Origin: Nemophila menziesii
Lineage: Eukaryota > Streptophyta > Magnoliopsida > Boraginales > Hydrophyllaceae
Assembly: GCA_029959085.1 (NCBI GenBank)
Contig: JARWIR010000035.1
Span: 5,996,501 to 6,060,500, forward strand
Direction: 5' to 3'
Length of the DNA: 64,000 nt
The notes beneath the pieces were generated by a model. The model was given only the letters and a program-made list of their open reading frames with translations. It was not told where the DNA came from and did no database searches. The position numbers were made by a program, and so were the translations under genes. Shown in pieces: positions 1 through 11,679 of this stretch (its first letter is position 1; every line of letters starts with the position of its first letter).

Positions 1-495
1 AACTTGTTAATTTACCCGAAAATTATGTGTAACGTATTATTAGCACTCTAATGTGACCTAAGTGGTTTCTTTTTTAACTCGGGTGAATATCAATGGATGG
101 CTTTTTCATTGGTTCAATATCATCTAAACCTCAGACTTGGTCATAATATCTTGTTGTTGGTCTTCCATTTATAGAGTTTAGAGCCGCCACAACTTTGTCT
201 AGCTCATCATGTAACTCAGGCTTGTCAAGATTTAAGGCGGTCTACAAAATATCATTAATTTTTTTCATAAAGTACTTCTTGTGTGACATGATTGATGACA
301 TCCACATAGGAACAATTATCCCGTATGTCAAGAAACTTCATTTCCCTGAACACGTTAAAATTTACCTTTTAATCTTGAACGCTCATGATCAATTCACAAT
401 CTCTAACATCTATTAAATTGTGACCCGTAGTTAAGAATGGCCGACCCAAGATAATAGGGACATTATTATCTTCCTTACATTCAAGAATGAAGAAA
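1..495 (-). pseudogene. Ty3/gypsy protease relic and PR-RT linker
   Basis: Read on the minus strand, this stretch gives the end of a retroviral-type aspartic protease: residues close to NNVPIILGRPFLTTGHNLID, followed by VNFNVFREMKF. That is the flap/ILGRPFL region typical of Athila/Tat-type Ty3/gypsy polyproteins. Downstream (lower coordinates) comes the acidic linker that normally precedes reverse transcriptase, with readable pieces such as DDIEPMKKPSIDIHP. Several in-frame stops are present, so it is dead. The catalytic D-S/T-G triad would lie above position 495 and is missing, and the RT would lie left of the window. The family assignment is firm; the exact lineage is not. Confidence 0.7.
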
Positions 496-499
496 TTGT

Positions 500-1200
500 A
501 TAGAAATATAAGTCTCAATTATTTTTAATTTATTGCATACTATATTATGTAGGAATAACACTATATAACTTATATTGTCCAAAAATTGTATTATAGGTTA
601 CTATATAATGTTTGAATAAATTACACTATTAGTCCCTATATAATTTTAGAGTGAATTGCATTATAGTCCCTATATTGCTCAAATTTTGTATCAAAGTCTT
701 TTATATAATTTTAGATTGAATTTCACTGTAGTTCACTTATATATTTGAGAAAATTGCACCATAGGTCCCTATATTTTTTTAGTGAATTGAACTATAGTCC
801 CTATATTTTTGTTAAGCGATTTGCACTATAGTCCTTATATTGTCCAAATTTTTTACTATATGCCCCTATATAATTTTTGATCGGATTGTGCAATAGCTCC
901 CATATATTTGAGAAAATTACTGTATAGGTCCATATATATTTGTTGATCTATTTTCGTTACAGTACCCATATTGTCCAAAAGTTGCACTATAGGGCCATAT
1001 ATATATTTATCAAATTGCTCTATAGTCCCCTATTTATTTGAGAGAATTTCACTATAGGTCCCTATATATGTGTAGATTCCTATATTATCATACAACTTCA
1101 CCATAGGTCCCTACATTATCCAATAATTTCACCATATGTCCTTATATTAAATATTTGTTCACTTTATGTCCTTGAAATATATATAAATGACACTTTAGGA
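500..1200. repeat. Degenerate AT-rich minisatellite (CTATAGTCCCTATATT type)
   Basis: A short phrase, roughly TTGCACTATAGTCCCTATATT, recurs about every 55-70 bases with many substitutions. The same vocabulary (TAGGTCCCTATATT, TTCACTTTAGGTCC) reappears at 33363-33650 and, in a longer form, at 29460-30310. No coding potential is seen. Confidence 0.75.
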
Positions 1201-1500
1201 AATTCTTGGGCTTGCTTAATAAGTTTATTTCCTTTTTTGATTCTTTTATCATTAAAGTTTTGTAATTTTTTTATATTAACTTATCAGATATTAAACATAT
1301 TACTTAGAAAATTCTATTCAAAGCCTGTGGTTAATCTCCAGAAGCTCGTAATTTCTACTATCCTCATGAGTATACACACTAGCAAATAATAAGAAATATT
1401 CAAATATACATTGATCCTATACAATAATTACGTTGTTTTATATATGTAGAACAAATTGATAATAATCAATCTCCAATTCTTTTTTAAATTCTTTATCCGA
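1201..1500. repeat. Alternative downstream flank of array monomer, shared with 52230-52510
   Basis: This segment matches 52230-52510 (for example TTTCTACTATCCTCATGAGTA) and leads into the conserved exon block in both places. The other monomers have a different sequence here (the 4.1-4.6 kb type). Two array units therefore share a variant junction, suggesting it was once an array edge or a separate duplication. Confidence 0.6.
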
Positions 1501-1503
1501 CAA

Positions 1504-1909
1504 TTATAGTTGACCGATGAACCATGTTATTCCTTAATTGTTGTTTCCATGAAAAGCTTGTTCTAGTAGTATACTAGAAGCATACTGGAAGCTAAGATTA
1601 GGGTAAACTGAGTCACTAACTTGAGTCATACCCTTGTCTTCTCTAGTAAACCTTGTAGCCCCACTACTTACCACACAAAATTCTGCATCATAAGAATCTA
1701 CTTCTGCCGCCACCTCATCAGCAGATAGTCACACACCTTGTAGTAGATCGCGAATTTCAACATTCAGATCAAATCCAAATCAAAATCCAAAGTTGGCCCT
1801 GATCAAATCCGGATTTTCCTTCACTTCAACAACAATTTTTCCAGCTCAAATCCTTCCTCATCATTTACATTCATTTTTTCTAAAGCCTCATCTAAGGAAG
1901 GAAGAAAGA
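1504..1909 (-). pseudogene. Array exon A, copy 1 (type II), broken
   Basis: This is the first copy of the terminal exon found nine times in the window. The end reads QGITWFIGQL followed by a stop at 1504-1506. The part encoding SSDNSSDEVAEVDSYDAKV is partly deleted, a stop lies in the phenylalanine/glycine-rich stretch, and a 12-13 base duplication sits near 1580. The upstream (intron) side is cut off: the exon runs straight into a segment that in other copies lies inside the intron, joined at the shared bases AAAGAAC. It is a pseudogene piece. Confidence 0.6.
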
Positions 1910-2590
1910 ACATTGTGTCCTAAATCAGGAATCCAATCTTAACAATTTTATATGGGTAAGACTTCTATCCTATATTGGATGGTCTAATATTTTAATTATA
2001 ATAATTTATTATAATAATAAAATACATGTCATTAAATCAAGTAGGTAGTTAGTATACTTAGTTTTTATGTTTTTATAACATGGGAATATGTCATAATATG
2101 ATCCTATATTGGATGGAAGAATTTTCCATTTGATATTCATTTTAGTATGTTTTTAATCTATTAAAAAATTTACTAATCATGCCAATTATAAAAACAAAAA
2201 ATATCAGTGCAAAAGAATATATAAATAATGAAAGAAAATAATTTATTTTTAAGGTTTGAAAGTTATTAATCTAATATGTAATTACAAAGTACAAATAAGA
2301 AACAATGAAATAAAAAAGTACTAAGCTAAATTTGTTTACTATACCTTATTTGAAATGACATGATCAACAGTCCAAGATGCAAAGTATCTGAGAATATAGA
2401 TCGATATTTTACAAAGCATTTAGTAAAAGAAAATATACTGGAGATGCGAACAAATAGATGTGAGTGAAAGAGAGGAGAGATAGATTCACAAAGAGGGAGA
2501 CAAATGCTGCAAGATTAAAGTAGTAATACAGTCTACTAAAGAGGATGATCAATTGTAAATCATGTAAGTAAATTGGAGGCCATATTTAAT

Positions 2591-2702
2591 GTTTAGGGTT
2601 TCAAACGGATTTTTAAGACTCATAACCCAACAAACATTTTTTATATGCAGGTCCATAATACGCTTGCAAGACACCTTATTGGGCCTACACCACATAAGCC
2701 CA
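2591..2702 (-). promoter_or_regulatory. Candidate promoter with telo-box and site II motifs
   Basis: On the minus strand there is a TGGGCTT/GGCCCAA pair (2679-2702) followed about 80 bases downstream by GAAACCCTAAA (2591-2601). Site II (TGGGCC/T) plus a telo-box (AAACCCTAA) is a known arrangement in promoters of plant ribosomal-protein and growth-related genes. The same pair occurs in the type II monomers at 9137-9236 and 57970-58080. Type I copies have lost the GGGCC core. The motif match is seen directly; promoter activity is inference. Confidence 0.5.
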
Positions 2703-3052
2703 CACAAGTCTTATTAAACATATTACAGATAACAACGTATTTGACAAGCATCGAGATGTGAATGAATATTTACTACAAAACAATTAAAAAATTAGAATTG
2801 CAAGACCAAATTGCTCACGACAAATTATGGAACCCACAAAATCACACGTCATCCTCTCTCATATACGATTATTCTCAATGCATCACTTCTCATACAGTAA
2901 AAAGCTTCCAACTGTCATAAAATGACCATGGTAGGTTTTGTATAAAAAGATAATAAGCAACACGATAATTCTGAAAAATTGTAAAAATGATAAAATTAGG
3001 TTAATAATTAAATGAACTTTTTTGAGTTAAATGATAAAAATTAACTTTTTAC

Positions 3053-3240
3053 CTTTATTTGGGTTCTTTTCCAAGTCGGGTTGATGATGGTGGAGAATGG
3101 TCCCGATGGCGGTTTTCTTATTTAGGAGAGAGACTTGGTGGGAAGGTGAGTGTGAAGAATTCTTTTTTTTCCTTGTTTCTTTGAATGGGAGTGTGAAGAG
3201 ATGAGTTTTAGGTTTTATGTTTCAATGTTTTTTAACCATT
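3053..3240 (-). other. Candidate non-coding first exon (B block), type II
   Basis: Read on the minus strand this is a CT-rich leader ending in CCCAAATAAAG followed by GT, a plausible donor site. The block recurs at about 6003, 9590, 25165, 53630, 58430 and 60890 and, diverged, at 38340-38400. It is the least AT-rich and best conserved non-coding part of the monomer. No protein frame is kept between copies, so a 5' untranslated exon is the simplest reading. Not proven. Confidence 0.35.
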
Positions 3241-4614
3241 GTTTTATTTTGTAAGATTATATTGGGCATAAGATTCGTTGTGGGTAGGGAACTAAGCAGT
3301 TCTTTTTAAATATCAAAAGCATATAATAAAATAAAAGTGACATTTCGATTACAAAGGGATTAGCACAACAAATGATAATGTGATTTATGTTGATTATTAA
3401 AAACCAACATAGTTTTTTCAAATAAATATTTGTGAAATAAATAAAAATAATTATTATACTTAATTTGAGTTGATAATAATATATATTTCCATTTAGTAAC
3501 TTCTCGATGCTATCTTTAATTTTATTCTATAAGATTTGATTTTCATTTATAATAAATAATGAATGTTAAGAATCGATCGAGTGCAAGGTCAAATAAAACT
3601 TGGAAAATGCATGTCAAGAAGAATGTTATTATTAGGGAATGTAATAAATTTATTTTTTAACTTTGTATATAATTTCGAAGTTTTTTTTTTGAAATAATGA
3701 TTTCTTAAAATTTCAGATACAAGCATTACTTCTTGATGTCTAATTTTTTTTATTGAGATCTCAACTCTTCTTTCATTTCTTATTACCTAGATAGCTAAGA
3801 ACATACATGTTTTTTCAAAAAACTACATGGTCAGAGAAAATAATAGATTGGTCATCGAGTGTAGAACAACCGACTAATAGAAATACAGAAAAAACTGAAA
3901 CTTCGATGCTTCCTGTGAATGATGCTCGAACTAGATCTAACTTCTTCCAAGCCTAGCAACCTGAAATCAAATGAATGTCAGGAAAACAAGGATTTGGGAC
4001 CGATAAGAGTATATATGCACCAGGTCTAATTCTAATTTGAACAATGTAAGAATATAAGTGATGCATCATTAAGTGACTGTCATGGTTATTTATTGATAAT
4101 AAAAGATAATATACTTGGCTAGGCTTTTGTCGTATCCCAAAAAGTGATGCTCGGGAGACTGGTTCCTCGATTGTCCTAAAAAAACTTGAGAATCACCGGG
4201 ATACGTTTAACGAATCATGTGTACTCGGGCATAAGGTAATTTACGCACTCGAGAGAGTATCTTCCTGCAAGTCTATGAGAGTCTTTGAGTAATAAAGGGT
4301 AAGTTTCCGTTCTCAACAAGGAATGTATAGCCAATGGATTGATTTAAGTTTATAACTTAGATGGTTATTGAGCTATACAAATAATTAAATTATATAATTT
4401 TGCTGTCAAAGTTTAATACAATCATGAGTGAAATAAAATAAATAACAATATAATAATTGCGAGAAGTTAGCCTAAGAAACTTGTAATATCTACTAGATAA
4501 TACATATGAATTTTATGAACATTCCACATAAGTTAACCTATTATGTTGTATATATGTAGAACAAATAGTTAATAATAAATCTCCAATTCTTTTTTAATTT
4601 CTATATCCGACAAT

Positions 4615-5028
4615 TTATCGTTGACTAATGAACTATGGTATTCCTTGATTGTTGTTTCCATTAAAAGCTTGTTCTAGTAGTATACTGGCAGCTAGTCACT
4701 AACTTGAGTCTTACCCTTGTCTTCCCTAGTAAACCTTATAGCCCCACTATTAACCACGCGAACTTCATCATAAGAATATACTTTTTCCACCTCGTCACTA
4801 CTATTATCAGATGATACAATGATAACTTCTACTTTAGCTTCAGCAGATACACACACACTTTGTAGTAGATCCCAAAGTCTACATTCATATCAAATCCAAA
4901 TCCAAAATTGACCCTGATAAAATTCAGATCTTCCTTCACTTCAACAACAATTTTCCCGGGCTCAAATCCTTCCTCATTATTTATATTTCCTAAAGCCTTA
5001 AGGAAGGAATATAGAGCCATGATCACCT
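4615..5028 (-). pseudogene. Array exon A, copy 2 (type I), frameshifted
   Basis: The first half is open on the minus strand (about 65 codons, 4829-5026) and includes EEGFEPGKIVVEVKED and VNFGFGFDMNV. It then shifts frame and leaves the conserved reading. A deletion of about 17-18 bases removes the codons between the AGCT of SILLEQA..ASI and VSDS. The same deletion is in copies 4 (about 23132) and 8 (about 55480) and defines type I. The upstream edge has a good acceptor, TTTCTTTAG, before GTGATCATGG. Confidence 0.6.
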
Positions 5029-6519
5029 AAAGAAAATAACAATCATAAGAAAATAACGAATATGCCCTTTTAAGTTACAAGATATTGAATTAATAAAGAA
5101 TAAAATTAGAAATTTTGGGATTTTGTTTGTTTTATTTGGATAACTTAACTTATGAATAAAGATTATTACATGTTTTCTAATTAGTCCCCAAACAAGAGAA
5201 ATATGCCTATCAGATATGAAACATTACTATGTTCTGAAAAAGAACATTGTGTCCTGATGAGGAACCCAATCTTAACTATTTGTTATGGGTAAAACTTCCC
5301 TCCTATAATGGATGGTCCAATATTTTAATTACAATAATTAATTAAAATAACAAAACACATGTTATTAGATAAAGTAGGTAGTTAGTATACTTAGATTTTT
5401 TATTTTTAAAACATGAGGTATATGTCATAATATTATTGGTATTGGACCATCCTATATTGGATAGAAAAACTTTCCATTCGATATTCATGTTTCTATTTTT
5501 TTATCTATTGAAAATCACTAATCAAGTCAATTTTAATGGTGTCTTTTTTCAACAAATGTAATGAAGTTCATTAAAAGACTTGACTTCGACACATGATAAA
5601 TCTTTAATTGTTTCCACAAAACATATTCAAAATTCAACATATATACTAGCTTTTACATAACAACAAGAAAAATTAAAAAAGAAAGAAAGACTCCGCTAAT
5701 CTTATATATTATAAACAATTATCAACTCAGCAAATGTTTTTGAATTTTACCATTATGGAACCCACAAAACTCACACGTCATCCTCTCTCATATACACTAT
5801 TCTCAACGCATCGTTTCTCATAGTGTCAAAAGCTTCCAACTTTCTCATAGTGTCAAAAGCTTTCAACTGTCATAAAATGACCATTGTCGGATCTGTATAA
5901 AAAGATAATAAACAACACCATAATTCTAAAAAATTGTAAAAACTATAAGATTAGGTTAATAATTAAATAAACTTTTTTGAGTTTAATGATATATTAATTT
6001 TTTGCCTTATTTGTGTTATTTGCCAAGTCGGGTTGATGATTGTAGTGAATGGTCCCAGGTGGCGACAATTTTTTAGTTTAGGAGTGTGAAGAATTTTTTT
6101 TCTTGTTTTCTTTGAATGCGAGTGTGAACAGATGAATTTTAGGGTTTATGTTTCAATGTTTTTTAACCTTTTTTTTTCTTTTCATTTTTTGCTCAGTTGT
6201 ATAATTTTTTCCTGAACTTTATTATTTTATTTGTTTCCGGTTGTATACAATTTTTTTCTTAAACTTTATTATTTTATTTTGTAAGATTATAGTAGGGATA
6301 TGTAGGGACCTAATCAATTTTGAAAATATCAAAAGCATATTATAAAAAAATAAGTGACATTTGGATTACAATTTAAAGTGATTAGCACAACAAATGATAA
6401 TGTGATTTATGTTGATTATTAAATAACCAAAATAGTTTGTTTAAACAAATATATGTGATAATAAATAATTAGTAGAAAAAAATTAAAATTATTATTATAT
6501 TTGATTTGAGTGGATTATA

Positions 6520-6522
<3 letters not shown>

Positions 6523-6608
<86 letters not shown>
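6523..6608. repeat. (TA)n microsatellite, about 43 units
   Basis: Uninterrupted TA dinucleotides. The other monomers have only AATATATATTTCC at this place, so the expansion is specific to this monomer. Confidence 0.95.
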
Positions 6609-6609
<1 letters not shown>

Positions 6610-7809
6610 ATTTACTAACTTGTCTATGCTATCTTTTATTTTATTTTATAAGATTTGATTTTTTTATAATATATTATGGATATTAGATAATAAAAAGTTA
6701 TTCATCGAGTGCAAGGTCAAATTTTTTTTGGTAAATGCATGTCGAGAAGAATTTTTTTATTGGGAAATGTAATAAATTTATTTTTCAACTTTGTATATAA
6801 TTTTGAAGAATTTTTCTGAAATAATGATTTCTTAAAATTTTAAATACATGCATAACTTTTTGATTTCCGAATTTGTTTTCATTGAGATCTCACCTAACTT
6901 TCATTTTTTTTTACCTAGGTAGCTAAGAACATACATGGTTTTCAAACAACTACATGGTCGGAGAAAATAATAGAATAGTGATAAAGTGTAATACAACCGA
7001 CTAATAGAAATACACAAGATAGTGAAACTTCGATGCTTCTTGTGAATGATGCTCGAACTAGATTTAACTTATGCCAAGCCTAGAACCTTGAAATCAAATG
7101 AAGGTCAAGAAAGCAAGAGTTGGGACTGAAAAGAATATATATGGACTGGGTCTAATTCTAATTTGAACAATTTAAGAATATAAGTGATACATCATTAAGA
7201 GACTGTCATTGGTATTTATTGATAAGAAAAGATAATAGACATGTCTAGGCTTTTGTCGTAAGTGATGCTCGAGAGACTGGTTCCGCGATTGTACTAAAAA
7301 AATACACGAGAATCACCTGGATTTGTTTGAAGAATCCTATAGACAAGAAAATTAAGGAAAAAGTGGAACTGGTGTCCCCTCGGGCATGTGGAAATTTACG
7401 AACTCGAGAGTGTATCTCCTCAAAAGTCTATGAGTCTCCGAGTAATGAACAATAAGTTTCTTGTTCTCAAAAAGAAATGTATAGCAAATGGCTTGATTTA
7501 AGTTTAGAGTTTTGATGTTCATTGAGCTAAAAGAAATTAAACTACATAATTCTTGTGTCAAAGTATAATAAAAATAGAAATATATGTTTAACAATTATAA
7601 ATTTATGGGTTTAACACAATCACGAGTGAAATAAGATGAATAACAATATAATAATTGTGAGAAGTTAGCCTAAGAATCTTGTAATATTTATGAGATAATA
7701 CATATGAATTTTATGAACCTTCCACCTAAGCTAACGTATTTTGTTTTATATATGTAGAACAAATAGTTAATAATCAATCTCCAATTCTTTTTTAATTTCT
7801 ATCCCACAA

Positions 7810-8216
7810 TTATCGTTGACCGATGAACCATGTTATTCCTTGATTTCTGTTTCCTTGAATAGCTTGTTCTAGTAGTATACTGGCAGCTAAGAGAGGGTCA
7901 ACTGAGTCACTAACTTGAGTATTACCCTTGTCTTCTCTAGTAAACCTTGTAGCCCCACTATTAACCACACGAACAACAATACTATTATTAGATGATACAA
8001 TGATAACTTCTACTTTAGCCTCAACAGATACACATGCACCTAGCAGTAGATTCTCAAATTTCCACAATCAAATCCAAATCCAAATTTGGCCTTGATCAAA
8101 TCAGGATCTTCCTTCACTTCAACAACAATTTTCCTGGGCTCAAATCTTTCCTCATCATTTACATTCATTTTTCCTAAAGCCTCATCTAAGGAAGGATGAA
8201 AGAACCGTGATCAACT
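7810..8216 (-). pseudogene. Array exon A, copy 3 (type II), 85 codons open
   Basis: An 85-codon open stretch (7810-8067) ends in the conserved NQGITWFIGQR and a TAA stop. It contains SNNSIVVRVVNSGATRFTRE and SVDPLLAASILLEQAIQGN. About 30 bases encoding DEVAEVDSYDAK are missing, in frame. Farther upstream a readable EEGFEPGK-type segment follows in a shifted frame. I do not recognise the family. It looks like the last exon of a small acidic protein with no transmembrane segment or known motif. The upstream boundary resembles an acceptor (TAG before TTGATCACGG). Confidence 0.55.
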
Positions 8217-8432
8217 AAAAATAGTAATAAACATAAGATAAATATTTAACTATTTCCATAAAACATATTCAAAATTAAACATATATACTAGATTTAACAT
8301 AACAAAAAGAAAGATAATTAAATAAGAAAGGAAGACTCGGAAAAACATCGATCTTATATATAATAAACAATTATCAACTCAGTTGTAGCAAAATCTTTTA
8401 AATTTCACCATTACAAGGAACCTTTAAATGAA

Positions 8433-8435
<3 letters not shown>

Positions 8436-8510
<75 letters not shown>
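8436..8510. repeat. (CT)n followed by (TA)n microsatellite
   Basis: About 19 CT units run into about 16 TA units. Other monomers have only (TA)n after GAAAGATCAATA here (24218-24261, 57476, 59864, 63657), so the CT expansion is private to this copy. Confidence 0.95.
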
Positions 8511-8512
<2 letters not shown>

Positions 8513-9136
8513 TTAAATATATCTACTTAGTTTTAATATTTTACATTAGAAAATGTAGAGTACTCTTTTTATTTTGTATTTATGATTCATTTATTTTAAT
8601 GTAGACCTTATCCATTAAATAAAAAGATAAAGTAATTAAGAGAAATATAAACCACATAAAAATAAATAATAAACAAATCTTTTATGGATCAAAAAAATAA
8701 ACTACCTAACAATTTTATATTCCAATCCACAAAATATCACTGCAAACATCATATAAACAATATAATTTAATTTTAAGGTTTGAATAATTAAAAATATAAT
8801 AAGTAATTACCAAGTACAAATAAGAAACAATGAAATAAAAAGATATTAAGCTAAATTTGCTTACTATATATTATTTGAAATGACATGATCAACAATCCAA
8901 GATGCAAAGTATCTGAGAATACAATCTTTTACAAAGCATTTAGAAAAAGAAAATATACAAGAGATCCGAACAAATATATGAGAGTGAAAGACAGGAGAGA
9001 TAGATTCACAAAGATGGAGAGATCCGGAAATGCTGCAAGATTAAAGTGGTAATACAACCTAAGAAAGAGTATCCAGGGTTTCAAATGGATAGATCAATTG
9101 TGAATTTTGTAAGTAAATTGGAGGCGATATTTAAGG

Positions 9137-9236
9137 TTTAGGGTTTCAAATGAATTTTTAAGACCCATAATCCAACAAACTTTATTTAAATGTTCGCTTG
9201 CAACACGCATACTGGGCCTACAACATAGAAGCCCAC
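9137..9236 (-). promoter_or_regulatory. Candidate promoter, monomer 3 (telo-box, site II)
   Basis: Minus strand: GTGGGCTTC and TAGGCCCAG (9211-9236), then GAAACCCTAAACC (about 9135-9147). Spacing is the same as at 2591-2702. The following CT-rich leader (to about 8990) fits a transcription start region. Confidence 0.5.
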
Positions 9237-9964
9237 AAAGTCTTATTAAACATATTACGGCTAACAACATAATTGGAAAACAATGAGATGTGTAAATGAC
9301 TATTTACTACAAAACAATTAAAAACTTGCAATTGCAAGAACAAATTGCTCATGACAAATTTGGAACCCCCAAAAATCAAACGTCATCTTCTCTTATATAC
9401 TATTATTCTCATCACTTCTCATACGGTAAAAAGATTCCAACTGTCATAAAATGACCATTGTAGGTTTTGTATAAAAAGATAATAAGCAACACGTTAATTA
9501 TGAAAAATTATAAAAATGATAAGATTAGGTTAATAATTAAATGAACTTATATGAGTTAAACGATAAAAATTAATTTTTTACCTTAATATGGGTTTTTCGC
9601 CAAGCAGGGTTGATGATGGTGGAGAATGGTCCTGGCGGCGGTTTTTTTATTTAGGAGAGCAACTTGGTGGGAAGGTGAGTCTGAAGAATTGTTTTTTTTT
9701 GTTTGAGTGTGAAGTGAAGAGTTTAGGTTTTATGTTTCATTTTTTTTTAAACATTGTTTTTTCCTTTCATTTTTTGTTATAAATGTTTTCAGCTTTTCGG
9801 TTGGATATTTTTTTTATTTTAAACTTCATTATTTTGTTTGTTTTCAGCTGTATACCATTTTTTATCTTCAACTTTATTATTTAATTTCGTAAGATTATAT
9901 TTCGCATATGATTCGTTGTGGGTAGAGAACTAAGCAGTTCTTTTTAAATATCAAAATCATATAA

Positions 9965-9973
9965 TAAAATAAA
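9965..9973. repeat. Target-site duplication, left (TAAAATAAA)
   Basis: This matches TAAAGTAAA at 21711-21719 in 8 of 9 bases. The homologous empty site at about 3325-3340 reads TAAAATAAA followed directly by AGTGAC, as expected for a 9-bp duplication. Confidence 0.85.
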
Positions 9974-10068
9974 GGGTAAAACCCTCCCGTGGCCCTCTAA
10001 CTATGGAAAAAGTGCAGCATCCGCCTCTGATCTTTGTTTTTACCCTTTCGCTCCCTTGATCTAACTAG
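9974..10068 (+). repeat. MULE terminal inverted repeat, left
   Basis: It starts GGGTAAAACCCTCCCGTGGC and ends CTTGATCTAACTAG. Aligned by eye with the reverse complement of 21616-21710 it agrees at roughly 85 percent of positions. Confidence 0.85.
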
Positions 10069-10296
10069 TTTTTGTCGCCGTTAGCCCTTTTTCTATTTTT
10101 CTGTCAATTGACCGTTAGTCAACGCTACATGGCACCATGTCAGCGCCACATCACCGCCACGTCACCTCAGCTTCATCTCTAACTTAAAAAAAACCTTTGA
10201 AGGTTTGAATGCATCAAACCTTCAACAATGGAGGAAATCTGGAGGTTTTCTACACTAAATCTATACTTTCTTGTTGATTAAATAATGATGCTTGAA

Positions 10297-10580
10297 CATT
10301 TCAGGTCTTCTTCCACAAACAGAAGTAAAACCCCATAACGGAACATAACCAATTTCAAACACACTTTTACTCAATTGTTTCTCAATTGTTACTTCTAAAT
10401 CATTAATTTACAAAACAGTTGATTCTCCAAGATCATGTGTTTTAGCTATAAGCTCAATCGAAGAACTTATTTCAAACACTGCTTCGAAATTTACCAAATC
10501 ATCATCGTAAATAATACTTGAATCACTCATTACTGATACAAAATCTTCTTCACTTTCACTAACTGTTACATCATTTATGA
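10297..10580 (-). pseudogene. Captured clade-A PP2C (ABI1/ABI2-type) fragment, copy 1
   Basis: Minus strand. Same fragment as in copy 2 (20101-20400), ending in VPLWGFTSVCGRRPEM, the start of the phosphatase domain in ABI1-like protein phosphatases 2C. Here a TAA at about 10405-10407 separates the N-terminal 74 readable codons from the PLWGFTSVCG part. No catalytic DGHGG motif is present because the capture stops before it. Confidence 0.6.
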
Positions 10581-10638
10581 CAAAAATCTTATAATTTTTC
10601 CATTGAAGATCGAGACAAGATATCTCACACATGGTATA

Positions 10639-11530
10639 AGCTATAAAAATCGCTTAAAGAATGTGAATAATGATCTAACAACCTCGAAAGAGCTTCTCAA
10701 AATCATTAACCAGATCTGGTCCCACGATGATCAACCCGCATCAGCCACATCTCTAGTCTCAGCATTACATATCGAGCTTGAAAAGGTTTGTCTTTTTGTC
10801 AACCAAATCATCCAAGAACAACGCTAATATCAAAACGATTCATGGAAACGGGCAATCGAGGCTATTGAGGTGGAACAAAAATTACGTCAAAGATCCGAGT
10901 CTTTGAACAAGAAACTCGCGAAAGAGTTGGCTGAAACGAAAGCTTCGTTGTTAAAGGCGATTCAAGAACTCAAAGGCGAGATGAGGGTACGATTGATAAC
11001 CGAACAAGTATGTGATAAGTTGAAACGAGAATCAATGAAACTTCATGAGGAATTGGAAAAGAAAGGGAAATGCTTCATTTAGCGGATAAGTTAAGTAAAG
11101 AACGAGTACATATCAAGCTCTCGGAAGCGAATCATTGTTTTGAGGCAAAGAAATTCTCTATTAAAAACGTGAGGTGGCAATTCAAAGCTTTTCTTGGAAA
11201 GAAACATACTAAAGACGTGGTCGCTACGCATTTCAGTGTAGTACCCAATGAAAGGGAAGTTGATGATGGATCCGGAGAAGGTGATCTTCATTCCATAGCG
11301 TTAACCATGGATGGTGGTGCTAAGTGCTTCAAGTAGGCCCAGGAACACGCTTTGACTCTTAACTATGATTCTTGGAGAGCGAAACAAGAATGGTCTTTGA
11401 TGTGGAAGTTCAAACTAGAGATGGGGTAGGCCCGCAAACACTCAAGAAACTAATAGTACAAAGAAAATCTGTGGTGGAGCGACACAAACAGCAATCGGTT
11501 GATATTCTCGGAAGAATGATTGAGAGATAA
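10639..11530 (+). pseudogene. Captured BRANCHLESS TRICHOME/At5g41620-like coiled-coil fragment, copy 1
   Basis: Plus strand. It encodes a heptad-rich helix with the signature RSESLNKKLAKELAETKASL and, later, ERVHIKLSEANHCFEAKKFS. This resembles the plant coiled-coil family of BRANCHLESS TRICHOME and At5g41620-type proteins. Copy 1 has a stop after IIQEQR (about 10825), a one-base loss near 11063 that shifts the frame, and a TAG where copy 2 has TGG (about 11334). Copy 2 lacks these three lesions but has its own. The C-terminal part (QTLKKLIVQRKSVVERHKQQ) is readable in another frame down to a stop at 11530. Confidence 0.6.
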
Positions 11531-11679
11531 TTGGTAGATATTTACGGATATACTTAGAACATATGGAATAAATTGCGGCGTCCAACAATTTTGTTCTAGA
11601 GTATTCTTAGTTGCACTTTATATAATGATCTTTCGTATATAATGATTTTTAAAAAAAATGACATTTAATCTATCAGAAA

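Larger units (their letters stand above)
1504..4614 (-). repeat. Array monomer 1 (type II, about 3.1 kb)
   Basis: Order on the plus strand: exon A block (1504-1909), intron-like AT-rich DNA, first-exon/promoter block (about 2340-2760), GC-richer B block (3053-3240), then the C block (about 3950-4300). It ends where exon A of monomer 2 begins. Its B block has the type II signature (AGAGAGACTTGGTGGGAAGG). The C block is nearly identical to that of monomer 3 (22.3-22.7 kb) and clearly different from monomer 2. Confidence 0.75.
4615..7809 (-). repeat. Array monomer 2 (type I, about 3.2 kb)
   Basis: Same block order as monomer 1 but with type I features: short exon A (18-base deletion), B block with GGTGGCGACAATTTT, and the C block form GAAGAATCCTATAGAC shared with monomer 4 (26.4 kb). 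The first-exon/promoter block is missing: sequence jumps from about 5755 (ACCATT) directly to ATGGAACCC, joined at a short ATTA overlap. A long (TA)n tract is present at 6523-6608. Confidence 0.75.

Noticed and set aside
7352..7594. 80-codon minus-strand frame ending MPEGTPVPLFP as an independent gene
   Set aside because: It overlaps a block repeated in every monomer, but the frame is not kept in the others. It may be part of an unannotated exon; not strong enough to call.
9588..9782. Plus-strand frames at 9588-9782 and 58436-58630 (GFSPSRVDDGGEWS type)
   Set aside because: They occur in two type II B blocks but break in the others, and the minus-strand leader reading with a donor site explains the conservation better.
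10408..10632. Treating the 74-codon minus-strand frame in MULE copy 1 as a separate gene
   Set aside because: It is the N-terminal part of the same captured PP2C fragment, cut by a stop.
11091..11291. Minus-strand 66-codon frames at 11091-11291 and 20897-21097
   Set aside because: Antisense shadows of the captured coiled-coil fragment.
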